Below, in pieces: positions 39,851 through 51,963 of a DNA stretch of 64,000 bases. The DNA comes from Oryzomicrobium sp. (GTDB lineage: Bacteria > Pseudomonadota > Gammaproteobacteria > Burkholderiales > Rhodocyclaceae), in assembly GCF_021287045.1 (NCBI RefSeq), contig NZ_JAJTBG010000002.1, positions 310,001 through 374,000 of the forward strand, given 5' to 3'. A program made the translations under genes and the position numbers. Position 1 is the first letter of the stretch. Each line of letters begins with the position of its first letter. Under the pieces are notes generated by a model. That model was not told where the DNA came from and did no database searches. It saw nothing but the letters and a program-made list of their open reading frames with translations.

Positions 39851-40708
39851 ATGGCAACCGGTCACGAAGCACATGCCCCCACCGCGGGCGAATACATCGT
39901 CCACCACCTGACCCAGCTCAACACCACGGGTCACGCCCAGCAGTCGGTCATCGACTTCTCGGTGATCAACCTCGACACTCTGTTCTTCTCCATCCTGATG
40001 GGCGTGCTCGGCCTGTTCGTGATGTGGCGCGTCGCCAAGAGCGTCACGTCCGGCGTTCCCGGCCGCATGCAGGCCGCCGTGGAGATCGTCCTGGAAATGG
40101 TGAATAACCAAGCCAAGGGCATCGTCCACAGCGAGGAATCCCGCAAGTTCGTCGCCCCCCTGGCCCTGACCGTGTTCGTCTGGATCTTCCTGATGAACTC
40201 CATGGACTTCCTGCCGGTGGACCTGCTGCCCAAGATCTGGGCCGGCGTCTCCGGTGACGAGCACGCCTTCCTGCGCGTCGTGCCCACCGCCGACCTGAAC
40301 GGCACCCTGGGTATGTCCATCGGCGTGCTGCTGGTCTGCCTCTGGTACAACATCAAGATCAAGGGCCTGGGCGGTTGGGTGCACGAACTGTTCACCGCCC
40401 CCTTCGGCAGCCACCCGGTGCTGTACCCGGTGAACTTCGCCATGCAGATGATCGAGTTCCTGGCCAAGACCGTGTCCCACGGCATGCGGCTGTTCGGCAA
40501 CATGTATGCTGGCGAACTGGTGTTCATGCTGATCGCCCTGATGGGCGCCGCCTGGGCCGGTACCGCCAGCGGTGCCGCCCTGTGGGTCGGCGGCGTCATC
40601 GCCGGCACCGTCTGGGCCATCTTCCACATCCTGATCGTTGCACTGCAGGCCTTCATCTTCATGATGCTGACCCTGGTGTACATCGGCCAGGCGCACGAAT
40701 CCCACTAA
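39851..40708 (+). CDS. atpB: ATP synthase Fo subunit a
   Basis: 285 residues. The proton-channel helix with the essential arginine is seen in SHGMRLFGNMYAGELVF, and the QAFIFMMLTLVYIGQAHE end is typical. Forms the half-channels against the c-ring. A strong hairpin follows before atpE. Confidence 0.97.
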   Translation: MATGHEAHAPTAGEYIVHHLTQLNTTGHAQQSVIDFSVINLDTLFFSILMGVLGLFVMWRVAKSVTSGVPGRMQAAVEIVLEMVNNQAKGIVHSEESRKFVAPLALTVFVWIFLMNSMDFLPVDLLPKIWAGVSGDEHAFLRVVPTADLNGTLGMSIGVLLVCLWYNIKIKGLGGWVHELFTAPFGSHPVLYPVNFAMQMIEFLAKTVSHGMRLFGNMYAGELVFMLIALMGAAWAGTASGAALWVGGVIAGTVWAIFHILIVALQAFIFMMLTLVYIGQAHESH

Positions 40709-40710
40709 AG

Positions 40711-40744
40711 GAAACGGGCAACCCCTGGGTTGCCCGTTTCTTTC
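40711..40744 (+). terminator. Hairpin between atpB and atpE
   Basis: A perfect 13-bp inverted repeat (GAAACGGGCAACC at 40711-40723 with GGTTGCCCGTTTC at 40728-40740) with a 4-base loop, followed by TTTC. It looks like a weak terminator or mRNA processing/stability element; the atpE gene downstream needs about tenfold higher protein output. Confidence 0.7.
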
Positions 40745-40790
40745 GGTGATCGATAACCCCTTTTTGTTTTCAACCTTTAACCCACTTTAA

Positions 40791-41048
<258 letters not shown>

Positions 41049-41093
41049 TCCCGGACTTCCCCTTCCCGTATCAATTCATAGGGAGTTGAAGCC

Positions 41094-41564
41094 GTGAATC
41101 TGAACGCAACGCTGTTCGCCCAGCTCGTTGTGTTCTTCATTTTGGCGTGGTTCACGATGAAATTCGTGTGGCCGCCCATCGTGAAGGCACTCGACGAGCG
41201 CGCGAAGAAAATCGCCGACGGCCTGGCTGCCGCCGAGCGCGGCAAGCACGATCTCGAGCTTGCCACCAAGCGCTCCTCGGACGCCCTGCGCGAAGGCAAG
41301 GAAAAGGCTGCCGAACTGATCTCCCAGGCCGACAAGCGCGGCCAGCAGATCGTCGAGGAAGCCAAGGAAGCCGCGAAGGCCGAGGCGGAGAAGATCATCG
41401 CCGCCGCCCGCGCCGAAGTCGCTCAGGAAGTCGTCCGTGCCAAGGAAGAGCTGCGTGCCCGTGTGGCCGAGCTGGCCGTGGCGGGTGCCGGCAAGATCCT
41501 GCGTCGTGAAATCGACGCCAAGGCTCATGTCGACATCGTGGCGGCGATCCAGAAGGACCTGTAA
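41094..41564 (+). CDS. atpF: ATP synthase Fo subunit b
   Basis: 156 residues from a GTG at 41094 with AGGGAG upstream. One N-terminal membrane helix ([23 protein letters not shown]) and a long charged Ala-rich coiled coil form the peripheral stalk. Typical proteobacterial length. Confidence 0.97.
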   Translation: MNLNATLFAQLVVFFILAWFTMKFVWPPIVKALDERAKKIADGLAAAERGKHDLELATKRSSDALREGKEKAAELISQADKRGQQIVEEAKEAAKAEAEKIIAAARAEVAQEVVRAKEELRARVAELAVAGAGKILRREIDAKAHVDIVAAIQKDL

Positions 41565-41569
41565 CGCGT

Positions 41570-42106
41570 ATGGCTGAAAACATCACCATCGCCCGTCCGT
41601 ACGCCGAGGCGGTCTTCCGCCTCGCGCGGGATGCCAAGGCTCTCGCTGCCTGGTCCGAGCGCCTCAAGGCGCTCGCCGCCGCAGCGCAGAATGCGGACAT
41701 GGTCGAGGTGTTCTCCAACCCGAGCCTGTCTTCTGAACAGCGTGTGCAAGTGACGCTGGCGGTGGTGGGTGAGGAAAAGAACGCCGAATTCGCGAACTTT
41801 GTCCGGGCGCTTGCCGAAAACGAGCGCCTCGCCGTCCTTCCGCAAATTTACGAGCTCTACGAGCAACTCAAGAGCACCGAGGAAGGGGTCAAGGAGGCTG
41901 TGATCCACAGCGCCTTCCCCCTGGACGACGCCCAGCTCAAGCAGCTGGTCGCCCACCTCGAGTCCCATTTCAAGTCCAAGCTGACCGCCCGCGTTGAAGT
42001 CGATCCCGAACTGATCGGCGGCATCAAGGCCGCGGTGGGCGACGAGGTGCTCGACGCCTCCGTCCGCGGCAAGCTGGACGCCATGGCCACGGCGCTCAAG
42101 AGCTAG
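41570..42106 (+). CDS. atpH: ATP synthase F1 subunit delta
   Basis: 178 residues beginning ITIARPYAEAVFRLARDAK, with a C-terminal RVEVDPELIGGIKAAVGDEVLDASVRGKL block characteristic of delta. It joins the peripheral stalk to the alpha3beta3 head. Five bases after atpF and nine before atpA. Confidence 0.97.
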   Translation: MAENITIARPYAEAVFRLARDAKALAAWSERLKALAAAAQNADMVEVFSNPSLSSEQRVQVTLAVVGEEKNAEFANFVRALAENERLAVLPQIYELYEQLKSTEEGVKEAVIHSAFPLDDAQLKQLVAHLESHFKSKLTARVEVDPELIGGIKAAVGDEVLDASVRGKLDAMATALKS

Positions 42107-42115
42107 GAGATTTCC

Positions 42116-43654
42116 ATGCAGCTGAATCCTTCTGAAATCAGCGAACTGATTAAAAGCAAGATCCAGGGCCTGAACGTGGGCGCTGAGACCCGCACTCAGG
42201 GCGTGATCGTCTCCGTGACCGACGGCATCTGCCGCGTGCACGGCCTGGCCGACGCCCAGCAGGGCGAAATGATCGAACTGCCCGGCAACACCTTCGGCAT
42301 GGCGCTCAACCTCGAGCGCGATTCCGTCGGCGTCGTGGTGCTGGGCGACTACGAGCACATCAAGGAAGGCGACGTTGCCAAGTGCACCGGCCGCATCCTG
42401 GAAGTGCCCGTGGGCCCCGAAATGCTCGGCCGCGTGGTCAACGCGCTGGGCCAGCCGATCGACGGCAAGGGTCCCCTGAACAACAAGCTGACCGACAAGA
42501 TCGAAAAGGTCGCGCCTGGCGTGATCTGGCGTAAGTCCGTGTCGCAGCCGGTGCAGTCCGGTATCAAGGCTATCGACGCCATGGTGCCCGTCGGCCGTGG
42601 CCAGCGCGAGCTGATCATCGGTGACCGTCAGACCGGTAAGACCGCTGTTGCCGTGGATGCCATCATCGCCCAGAAGGGCCAGGACATGATGTGTATCTAC
42701 GTGGCGGTGGGCCAGAAGGCCTCCACCATCGCCAACGTGGTGCGCAAGCTCGAAGAGCACGGCGCCCTGGAATACACCATCGTGGTCGCCGCCACCGCGT
42801 CCGAATCCGCCGCGATGCAGTTCATCGCGCCGTACGCCGGCTGCACCATGGGCGAGTACTTCCGCGACCGCGGCCAGGACGCCCTGATCGTTTACGACGA
42901 CTTGACCAAGCAAGCCTGGGCCTATCGTCAGATCTCCCTGCTGCTGCGCCGTCCTCCCGGCCGCGAAGCCTACCCCGGCGACGTGTTCTACCTGCACTCC
43001 CGCCTGCTCGAGCGCGCTGCCCGCGTGTCCGAGGAATGGGTCGAGAAGCTGACCAATGGTGAAGTCAAAGGCAAGACCGGTTCCCTGACCGCCCTGCCCG
43101 TGATCGAAACCCAGGCCGGCGACGTGTCCGCCTTCGTGCCGACCAACGTGATCTCGATCACCGATGGCCAGATCTTCCTGGAAACCGACCTGTTCAACGC
43201 CGGTATCCGTCCCGCCATCAACGCCGGTATCTCCGTGTCCCGCGTCGGCGGCGCCGCTCAGACCAAGCTGATCAAGAAGCTGTCTGGCGGTATCCGTACC
43301 GACCTGGCCCAGTACCGCGAACTCGCCGCCTTCGCCCAGTTCGCTTCCGACCTGGACGAGGCCACCCGCAAGCAGCTCGAGCGCGGCCGCCGTACCGTGG
43401 AAGTGCTGAAGCAGCTGCAATACGCGCCGATGAACATCGCCGACATGGCGGTGACCCTGTTTGCCGTGACTCGCGGCCACATGGACGAAATCGACGTCAA
43501 GCGTGTGCTCGAGTTCGAGAAGGGCCTGCACGGCTTCGTCCGCCAGAAGTACGCCGACCTGGTGTCCAAGATGGAGACGACCAAGGATCTGGATTCCGAA
43601 GGCGAGAAGCAACTCGTCGCCGCCATCCAGGAATTCAAGGCCGCCTGGGTCTAA
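42116..43654 (+). CDS. atpA: ATP synthase F1 subunit alpha
   Basis: 512 residues. Walker A GDRQTGKT, the [22 protein letters not shown] block and the arginine-finger region [14 protein letters not shown] are typical. Non-catalytic nucleotide site subunit. In-frame and intact. Confidence 0.98.
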   Translation: MQLNPSEISELIKSKIQGLNVGAETRTQGVIVSVTDGICRVHGLADAQQGEMIELPGNTFGMALNLERDSVGVVVLGDYEHIKEGDVAKCTGRILEVPVGPEMLGRVVNALGQPIDGKGPLNNKLTDKIEKVAPGVIWRKSVSQPVQSGIKAIDAMVPVGRGQRELIIGDRQTGKTAVAVDAIIAQKGQDMMCIYVAVGQKASTIANVVRKLEEHGALEYTIVVAATASESAAMQFIAPYAGCTMGEYFRDRGQDALIVYDDLTKQAWAYRQISLLLRRPPGREAYPGDVFYLHSRLLERAARVSEEWVEKLTNGEVKGKTGSLTALPVIETQAGDVSAFVPTNVISITDGQIFLETDLFNAGIRPAINAGISVSRVGGAAQTKLIKKLSGGIRTDLAQYRELAAFAQFASDLDEATRKQLERGRRTVEVLKQLQYAPMNIADMAVTLFAVTRGHMDEIDVKRVLEFEKGLHGFVRQKYADLVSKMETTKDLDSEGEKQLVAAIQEFKAAWV

Positions 43655-43672
43655 TCCGTCGAGGAGAGCGTA

Positions 43673-44536
43673 ATGGCTGGCGGCAAGGAAATCCGCAACA
43701 AGATCAAGAGCGTCGAAAACACGCGCAAGATCACCAAGGCCATGGAGATGGTGGCCGCCTCGAAGATGCGCAAGGCGCAGGAACGCATGCGTCAGTCGCG
43801 TCCGTACGGCGAGAAGATCCGGCGCGTCGCCGCCCACCTCTCCCACGCGATCACCGAGTACAAGCATCCCTTCCTGATCAACCGCGATGGGGCCAAGAAG
43901 GTCGGCCTCATCGTGGTGACCTCCGACAAGGGCTTGTGCGGCGGGCTGAACTCCAATGTGCTGCGCGCCGTCCTTCACAAGATGAAGGAATGGGGCGACA
44001 GCGGCATCGGTGTTCAAGCCACCGCCATCGGCAACAAGGGCCTGGGCTTCTTGCAGCGCGCCGGTGTCGAAGTGGTGTCCCAAGTGGTCGGCCTGGGGGA
44101 TACCCCCCACCTGGAAAAGCTGATCGGCCCGGTCAAGGTGCAGCTCGACGCGTTCAATGAAGGCAAGATCGACCGCCTGTACATCGCCTACACCCGCTTC
44201 GTGAACACCATGAAGCAGGAGCCGGTGGTGGAACAGCTGCTGCCGCTGTCCGACGATACCGTCGGCACCGAGTCGACTCGCTGGGATTACGTGTACGAGC
44301 CTGACGCCAAGTCCGTCATCGACGAACTGCTGGTGCGCTACGTGGAAGCACTGATCTACCAGTCGGTAGCAGAGAACATGGCTTCCGAGCAGAGCGCCCG
44401 GATGGTGGCGATGAAAGCGGCGTCCGACAACGCCAAGACAGTGATCGGCGAGCTGAAACTGGTCTACAACAAGACCCGTCAGGCCGCGATTACCAAAGAG
44501 CTGTCGGAAATCGTCAGCGGGGCTGCGGCCGTTTAA
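43673..44536 (+). CDS. atpG: ATP synthase F1 subunit gamma
   Basis: 287 residues: [33 protein letters not shown] at the start and the C-terminal helix [41 protein letters not shown] form the rotary shaft coiled coil. Located between atpA and atpD as usual. Confidence 0.98.
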   Translation: MAGGKEIRNKIKSVENTRKITKAMEMVAASKMRKAQERMRQSRPYGEKIRRVAAHLSHAITEYKHPFLINRDGAKKVGLIVVTSDKGLCGGLNSNVLRAVLHKMKEWGDSGIGVQATAIGNKGLGFLQRAGVEVVSQVVGLGDTPHLEKLIGPVKVQLDAFNEGKIDRLYIAYTRFVNTMKQEPVVEQLLPLSDDTVGTESTRWDYVYEPDAKSVIDELLVRYVEALIYQSVAENMASEQSARMVAMKAASDNAKTVIGELKLVYNKTRQAAITKELSEIVSGAAAV

Positions 44537-45967
<1,431 letters not shown>

Positions 45968-46044
45968 TCCTGCACGGACGCAACCGACCAGCCGCCCGCT
46001 CCCGGGGGTGACCCCGGCGAGCTGGGTCGGCGAGAGGACAGACT

Positions 46045-46470
46045 ATGGCATTGAGAGTTCACGTTGACGTCGTCAGCGCCGAAGAGCAGATCTACTCCGG
46101 CGAGGCGGAATACGTGGTGCTTCCCGGTGAAGCCGGCGAACTGGGCATCTGGCCGCGGCACACGCCGCTGCTGACCCGGATCAAGCCGGGTGCCGTGCGC
46201 ATCAAGGTGCCGGACGGCGAAGCCGAGGTGATCTACGTCTCCGGCGGCATGCTCGAAGTCCAGCCCACCATGGTCACCGTGCTGGCCGACACCGCCATCC
46301 GCGGTGCCGACCTGGACGAGGCCAAGGCTCTGGAAGCCAAGAAAGCGGCCGAGGAAGCCCTGCAGAACCGCAGCGGCAACATCGACTACGCCAAGGCCGA
46401 AGCCGAACTGGCCGAAGCCGTGGCTCAGCTGGCGACCATCGACAAGCTGCGCAAGCGCCGCGCTCACTAA
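46045..46470 (+). CDS. atpC: ATP synthase F1 subunit epsilon
   Basis: 141 residues: beta-sandwich start [42 protein letters not shown], and a C-terminal helical hairpin ending [13 protein letters not shown]. Regulates ATPase activity and completes the central stalk. Last gene of the operon, followed by a terminator. Confidence 0.97.
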   Translation: MALRVHVDVVSAEEQIYSGEAEYVVLPGEAGELGIWPRHTPLLTRIKPGAVRIKVPDGEAEVIYVSGGMLEVQPTMVTVLADTAIRGADLDEAKALEAKKAAEEALQNRSGNIDYAKAEAELAEAVAQLATIDKLRKRRAH

Positions 46471-46510
46471 GGTCGTGCCGGACGGATTTCCGCCCGGCAC
46501 TCCAAGAAAA

Positions 46511-46537
46511 AAGGCAGCCATTCGGCTGCCTTTTTTC
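46511..46537 (+). terminator. Bidirectional terminator between atpC and ubiJ
   Basis: Stem GGCAGCC/GGCTGCC (46513-46519 with 46524-46530) with A run before and TTTTTT after, serving both atpC and the convergent ubiJ. Confidence 0.85.
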
Positions 46538-46593
46538 GTTGCCGGCAGACCTATCACAAGGCTGTCGGCTTCAACCGCAACGTGAGTCCTGGT

Positions 46594-47319
46594 TCATTTG
46601 CTCCGGGACTGTTCGTTGAGGCGCTGTAGACGCTTCTCCAGCCGCGCCAGATCGTCGCGCAGCCGGTCCACGTCGTGGCCGAATACGGCAAGCTCGCCCT
46701 TGGCCGGCAGCAAACCCCGCTCTTCCACCAGGTATTCGGTGCCGTTGGCCAACAGCCGCTGGCCGGCCTCCCGCTGCCAGGTGACGGCCTGGCCGGCGAG
46801 CCGGCTTAAGCGATGGGCCGGAATGTCGCCAACCAGGCGAGCCAGATCGGCTTCCCCGTCCCAGCGCAGCTGGCGGAAGACGAAGCCAAGGGTCTCGGCC
46901 AGATCGGCCGCACCGCTCACCTGCACCCGGCCCAGCACAGCCTCCAGCCCGCCGCCCGGCAGGGCCGTCAGGGCGTCGCCGGGTAGGCGCAGGGTCACGT
47001 CCGCTGGAATGTCGGTGTCGTTCCCGGTCGCGGCCAGCAGGCCGTCGGCGCCGATCGAAAAGGGAAAGCGCATCCCGCCTCTGCCATCCGCCTGGCCGGC
47101 CCCCAGCACCACCTGGGCGTGGCGCCCGGCGAAGGGCCGGAGCCGGCCTGCCGCCCAGCCGGACTGGGCGATCAGGTGATTGGCGGCGGCGACGAAGAGC
47201 CGCGCGCCCGCCGGGGCGCCGGAAAACGGCAGCGGCGGGGCGGGGAACCGCGCCAGCACCGGGGCAACCAGGCTTTCGAGCACGGCGCGGGGCGAGGGGA
47301 ATGCGCTTCCTGTAGTCAT
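46594..47319 (-). CDS. ubiJ: Ubiquinone biosynthesis accessory factor UbiJ (SCP2 domain)
   Basis: 241 residues. An SCP2-like lipid-binding domain (about 35-140, with VTLRLPGDALTALPGGGLEAVLGRVQVSGAADLAETLGFVFRQLRWDGEADLARLVGD) is followed by a C-terminal coiled coil (LRDDLARLEKRLQRLNEQ). UbiJ organises the soluble complex of ubiquinone-modifying enzymes. It lies with ubiE, as usual, but ubiB, the customary next gene, is absent because the atp operon follows convergently. Confidence 0.88.
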   Translation of the reverse strand: MTTGSAFPSPRAVLESLVAPVLARFPAPPLPFSGAPAGARLFVAAANHLIAQSGWAAGRLRPFAGRHAQVVLGAGQADGRGGMRFPFSIGADGLLAATGNDTDIPADVTLRLPGDALTALPGGGLEAVLGRVQVSGAADLAETLGFVFRQLRWDGEADLARLVGDIPAHRLSRLAGQAVTWQREAGQRLLANGTEYLVEERGLLPAKGELAVFGHDVDRLRDDLARLEKRLQRLNEQSRSK

Positions 47320-47328
47320 GGCGTTGCG

Positions 47329-48264
47329 TCAGTCCAGCTGCTGGATGCCGGCGACGCGCCAGCCGCCGTCGCCGCTGGCCGGCTTGACCAGGTGCCAGAT
47401 TTCGTCGAAGGCCGTCGGCGGTGCATCCTTTTCCTCGCGCAGCAGGCCGTAGTAGCGCACGCTGGCGATGTAGCGGCTGCCCTCGTCGGCCACTTCCAGC
47501 AGGTTGGCGTTGAGCTGGACCACATCGGTGGTCTGGCTGGCGCTGCCGCGCTCGGCAAGCTGGGCGTTGACCACGGTGAACATCTCGGGGGTCAGGAAGT
47601 CCCGGATCTCGTCGATGTGGCCGGCATCGTTGGCGGCCTGGAGGCGGACGAAGTTGCGCTTGGCCACGTCGAGGAAGCCCGCGGCATCAAAGCCGGCGGG
47701 AACCCGGGGGGCTTCGGTCGCGGCAGCGGCGGCTTCGGCAGGGGCGCTAGCGGCACCGGCACTACCGCCAGGCAGGCTGGCTTCCGGGGCCGGGGCGTAG
47801 CTGGGGCCGCCCACGCCGGCGTACTGGAGCGGCTGCTCGTTGCGGGCCGGGGCCGCGCGGCGGGAGAAGATCAGGCGGAAGACGAACACCGCCGCCATCA
47901 CCAGCAGGGCGATCATCAGGAAGTTGGCCATGCCTTCGCCCATGCCGAAGTGGGACAGCAGGGCAGCGATGCCCAGGCCGGCCGCCAGGCCGGCGATGGG
48001 GCCGAGCCAGTTGCGCTTGGGTTGGGCGGCGGCCGCCGCTGGAGCAGGCTGGGCCGGCGTGGCCTGGCTGGGGGCGCGCTGCGGCGCGGTGGGTGCCGGG
48101 GCGGCACCCGGGGCTTGGGCAGGAGCGGTGGGGGTCGCCTGGCGCTGCATGCCGTAGGACTTGCCTCCCCCCAGCCGCTTGGCTTCGGCAACGGGACTCA
48201 CCGCCACCACGGCGATGGCGGCGGTGGCGATAACGAAGGACTTGAAGAAGGATGAGCGGGCCAC
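47329..48264 (-). CDS. Tim44-like domain membrane protein
   Basis: 311 residues. Signal/anchor helix (FVIATAAIAVVAVSPVAEA), a KRLGGGKSYGMQRQ motif after it, a Pro/Ala/Gln-rich stretch, a second membrane segment (MANFLMIALLVMAAVFVFRLIF, about 132-155), and a C-terminal Tim44-like domain (about 195-311, NFVRLQAANDAGHIDEIRDFLTPEMF). Such proteins are common in betaproteobacteria beside ubi genes; their role is unknown. The Tim44 domain is a lipid/protein-binding NTF2-like fold. Confidence 0.85.
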   Translation of the reverse strand: MARSSFFKSFVIATAAIAVVAVSPVAEAKRLGGGKSYGMQRQATPTAPAQAPGAAPAPTAPQRAPSQATPAQPAPAAAAAQPKRNWLGPIAGLAAGLGIAALLSHFGMGEGMANFLMIALLVMAAVFVFRLIFSRRAAPARNEQPLQYAGVGGPSYAPAPEASLPGGSAGAASAPAEAAAAATEAPRVPAGFDAAGFLDVAKRNFVRLQAANDAGHIDEIRDFLTPEMFTVVNAQLAERGSASQTTDVVQLNANLLEVADEGSRYIASVRYYGLLREEKDAPPTAFDEIWHLVKPASGDGGWRVAGIQQLD

Positions 48265-48364
48265 TAGGGTCTCCTCGGATTAATGATGGTCCGAATAGAC
48301 CATCAATCCGTCGTGAAATCAGTAACGATTAGTATCATCCCTTGCCCGGCGGTGACGCGCCGGG

Positions 48365-49117
48365 TCAGAAGCGGTAGCCGATATGCAGGGCCACCACGCC
48401 AAGGGTCAGGTTGTGGTACTCGACGCGGTCGAAGCCCACGCCTTCCATGATGCCCTTCAGGGTTTCCTGGTCCGGGTGCATGCGGATCGACTCGGCCAGG
48501 TAACGGTAGCTGTCGGCGTCGTTGGTCACCACCTGGCCGACCCGGGGGATCACCTGGAACGAATAGAAGTCGTAGAGCGGCGCCACCGGTTCCCAGACCT
48601 TGGAGAACTCCAGCACCATGACCTTGCCGCCGGGTTTGATGACGCGGCGCATCTCGGCCAGGGCCCGGTCCTTGTGGGTCATGTTGCGCAGGCCGAAGGC
48701 CACGGTGACCACGTTGAAGTACTGATCGGGGAAAGGCAGGGCCTCGGCGTCGCACTGCACCGCCGGCACGATCTGGCCCCGGTCGGTGAGGCGGTCGCGG
48801 CCCACCGCCAGCATCGAGGCGTTGATGTCGGAGAGCCACACCTGGCCGGTGGGGCCGACCCGCTTGGCGAAGGCCAGGGACAGGTCGCCGGTGCCGCCGG
48901 CCACGTCGAGGACCCGGTCACCGGCCTTGACGCCGCTCTTGCCGATGGTGAAGGCCTTCCACAGGCGGTGCAGGCCACCGGACATGAGGTCGTTCATCAC
49001 GTCGTAGCGGGTCGCCACGGAGTCGAACACGCCGGCGACGCGCTTGGCCTTGTCGCTTTCGGCCACCTGTTGGTAGCCAAAGTGGGTGGTCTTGTTGGTG
49101 GTATCGGTTTCGCTCAT
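48365..49117 (-). CDS. ubiE: Ubiquinone/menaquinone methyltransferase UbiE
   Basis: 250 residues. Contains [42 protein letters not shown], the SAM motif [12 protein letters not shown] and [25 protein letters not shown]. It performs the C-methylation of the quinone ring. Upstream is the DUF971 gene and downstream the Tim44-like gene, all co-oriented. Confidence 0.96.
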   Translation of the reverse strand: MSETDTTNKTTHFGYQQVAESDKAKRVAGVFDSVATRYDVMNDLMSGGLHRLWKAFTIGKSGVKAGDRVLDVAGGTGDLSLAFAKRVGPTGQVWLSDINASMLAVGRDRLTDRGQIVPAVQCDAEALPFPDQYFNVVTVAFGLRNMTHKDRALAEMRRVIKPGGKVMVLEFSKVWEPVAPLYDFYSFQVIPRVGQVVTNDADSYRYLAESIRMHPDQETLKGIMEGVGFDRVEYHNLTLGVVALHIGYRF

Positions 49118-49202
49118 GGCAGTGCTTTCGACGGAACGGCGTCAGAAGTCGGAATTTGAAATTCGGGAAAAGGCTGGAAACGAGGATCGGCGGATCAAAG
49201 GA

Positions 49203-49640
49203 TCAGCTCTTGCAGCCGCAACTGCCGGAACCGCAGCCGCCGGCGGCAGGGGCACCGCTTTGCGGCAGGGGATCGCGGGACAGGCCGGCGGCGTCGAGCT
49301 TGGCCAGGTAGTCGGCCCACCAGGCCTCCTGGTTGGTTCCCAGTTCGTACAGGTAGTCCCAGGAATACAGGCCGCTGTCGTGGCCGTCGGAGAACACCGG
49401 CTTGAGGGCATAGCTGCCCACCGGTTCGACCCGTTCGATGCCCACCTCGCGTTTGTTGGCCTGGAGCGTTTCCTGGCCCGGGCCGTGGCCGCGCACCTCG
49501 GCCGAGGGCGAATAGACGCGCAGGTATTCATAGGGCAGCTGGAAGCTGCGGCCATCGGCGAAGGCGATTTCCAGCACTCGGGACTTCTGGTGCAGGGTGA
49601 TGGCGGTGGGCAGGGGGGTGTCTTTGGTCAGTCCGGCCAT
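49203..49640 (-). CDS. DUF971 family protein
   Basis: 145 residues. The DUF971 / gamma-butyrobetaine-hydroxylase N-terminal-like fold is visible as [42 protein letters not shown] and [29 protein letters not shown]. The protein ends in a Cys/Gly-rich tail [10 protein letters not shown] with three cysteines that could bind metal or iron-sulfur. DUF971 proteins are linked to Fe-S cluster work and here neighbour ubiE. Confidence 0.85.
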   Translation of the reverse strand: MAGLTKDTPLPTAITLHQKSRVLEIAFADGRSFQLPYEYLRVYSPSAEVRGHGPGQETLQANKREVGIERVEPVGSYALKPVFSDGHDSGLYSWDYLYELGTNQEAWWADYLAKLDAAGLSRDPLPQSGAPAAGGCGSGSCGCKS

Positions 49641-49786
49641 GGCAAGCTCGCGGAGAAAACGGCAATATCCCGTCCGCCGTGGCGGACCGGGGCGGTGGGG
49701 CGCCTATCTTAGCGCAAAGCCACCCTCCACCCGCCCCCCGGCTGTGCAAAACCGCTGGAAAAACATGGCACCTTCGGGCCGTGACG

Positions 49787-49804
49787 TTGTCACGAATCTG
49801 TCAC
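49787..49804 (+). promoter_or_regulatory. Pho box upstream of phoB
   Basis: TTGTCAC-GAAT-CTGTCAC matches the two 7-base half-sites with the AT-rich 4-base linker of the PhoB box. A TAATAG -10 candidate is at 49812-49817, at the distance expected for PhoB-activated promoters. Suggests autoregulation of phoBR under phosphate limitation. Confidence 0.8.
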
Positions 49805-49857
49805 GGGGCTTTAATAGACTGGCCGCCAATTATTCATGTAGTGAGCGAGAAACCGTC

Positions 49858-50550
<693 letters not shown>

Positions 50551-50568
50551 GGAAAGCCGGGCGCCATC

Positions 50569-51915
50569 GTGAAAACCCTCTGGTTCGGCGCATTCTTCTC
50601 CGCCCTGCTGCTGACCATGGTGGGGACCGGCGTGGGGCTGGCCCTGGGCACGGCCTGGGGGCTTGGGGTGGCACTGGTGCTCACCGTCCTGCTCGGCCTG
50701 CACCATCTGCAGCAGTTGCACAAGCTGATGGGCTGGCTGAAAGGCCCCCTGGATGCGCCGGTGCCCGAAGGCTCCGGGATCTGGGACAAGGTGTTCATCG
50801 GGCTGCACCGCCGGGTGCGCACCCGCAACGAACAGCAGCGGGCCCTGAACCTGGCCCTGGAGCGCTTCCGCCGTGCCGCCGAGGCCCTGCCCGACGGGGT
50901 GGTGATCCTGTCGCCGCACCGCCAGATCGAAGGCATGAACTCCAAGGCGGCGCTGTTCCTCGGCCTCAATCAGCGCACCGACATGGGCCAGACCATCACC
51001 AACCTGCTGCGCCAGCCGGACTTCAGCGCCTATCTGGATACCGGCGCCTTCGACGATCCCCTGGTGCTGCGCAACACCCGGGCCGACGGGGCCAGCCTGC
51101 AGATCCAGGTGGTGCCCTACGCCGGCGAGCGGCAGCTGCTGCTGGTGCGCGACGTGACCAAGCTGGAACGGCTGGAGACCATGCGCAGCGACTTCGTCGC
51201 CAACGTCTCCCACGAGCTGAAGACGCCCCTGACCGTGGTCGCGGGTTTCATCGAAACCCTCCAGGATTTGCACGGTTCCCTGAGTCCCGACCAGGTGGAG
51301 CATTACCTGAGCCTGGCCCACGACCAGTCGATCCGCATGCAGCACCTGATTTCCGACCTGCTCACCCTGTCTGCCCTGGAAACCGGCGGCAGCAACGCCG
51401 AGGTCGAGCCGGTGGCCGTGGCGCCCCTGCTCGAAGCAGTCCAGGCCGATACCCTGGCCCTGTCGGGGGGGCGGCACCGCATCACCCTGGAAATGGACGG
51501 CCCCAGCCACATCCTGGGCGCCACCACCGAATTGCGCAGCGCCTTCGGCAACCTGGCCTCGAACGCGGTGCGCTACACCCCGGAAGGGGGAAGCATCGCC
51601 CTGCGCTGGCAAAAAGTGGATGGTGCGGCCGGCGGGGATGGCGGCGCCGCCTTCGTCGTGGCCGATACCGGCATCGGCATCCCGCCCCAGCACATTCCCC
51701 GGCTCACCGAGCGCTTCTACCGGGTGGACCGGGGCCGTTCCCGGGAATCCGGCGGCACCGGCCTGGGGCTGGCCATCGTCAAGCACGTGTTGACCCGGCA
51801 CCAGGGCTGGCTGGAAGTGGAAAGCGAGCCCGGCAAGGGCAGCCGCTTCACCGCCAGGATTCCGGCGGCGCGCCTGGTTTCGGCGCCGGCGCCCGGCACC
51901 GCCCGGGCTGCCTGA
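50569..51915 (+). CDS. phoR: Phosphate regulon sensor kinase PhoR
   Basis: 448 residues from a GTG at 50569. Two N-terminal membrane helices (about 5-45), a PAS domain (about 100-200), the dimerisation/phospho-acceptor H-box with His215 (ANVSHELKTPLTV), and the HATPase domain with DTGIGIPPQH and GGTGLGLAIVKHV. It phosphorylates PhoB when phosphate is low. The usual partners PhoU and PstSCAB are not adjacent. Confidence 0.94.
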   Translation: MKTLWFGAFFSALLLTMVGTGVGLALGTAWGLGVALVLTVLLGLHHLQQLHKLMGWLKGPLDAPVPEGSGIWDKVFIGLHRRVRTRNEQQRALNLALERFRRAAEALPDGVVILSPHRQIEGMNSKAALFLGLNQRTDMGQTITNLLRQPDFSAYLDTGAFDDPLVLRNTRADGASLQIQVVPYAGERQLLLVRDVTKLERLETMRSDFVANVSHELKTPLTVVAGFIETLQDLHGSLSPDQVEHYLSLAHDQSIRMQHLISDLLTLSALETGGSNAEVEPVAVAPLLEAVQADTLALSGGRHRITLEMDGPSHILGATTELRSAFGNLASNAVRYTPEGGSIALRWQKVDGAAGGDGGAAFVVADTGIGIPPQHIPRLTERFYRVDRGRSRESGGTGLGLAIVKHVLTRHQGWLEVESEPGKGSRFTARIPAARLVSAPAPGTARAA

Positions 51916-51963
51916 TCCGCTGCCGCAGGCGAGGCCGGCGCAAGCCCGCCGCCGGCCGTGGCA

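Noticed and set aside
41525-44110. 861-codon minus-strand open frame opposite atpH, atpA and atpG
   Set aside because: Antisense shadow of ATP synthase genes, His/Gly/Leu-rich composition without domains.
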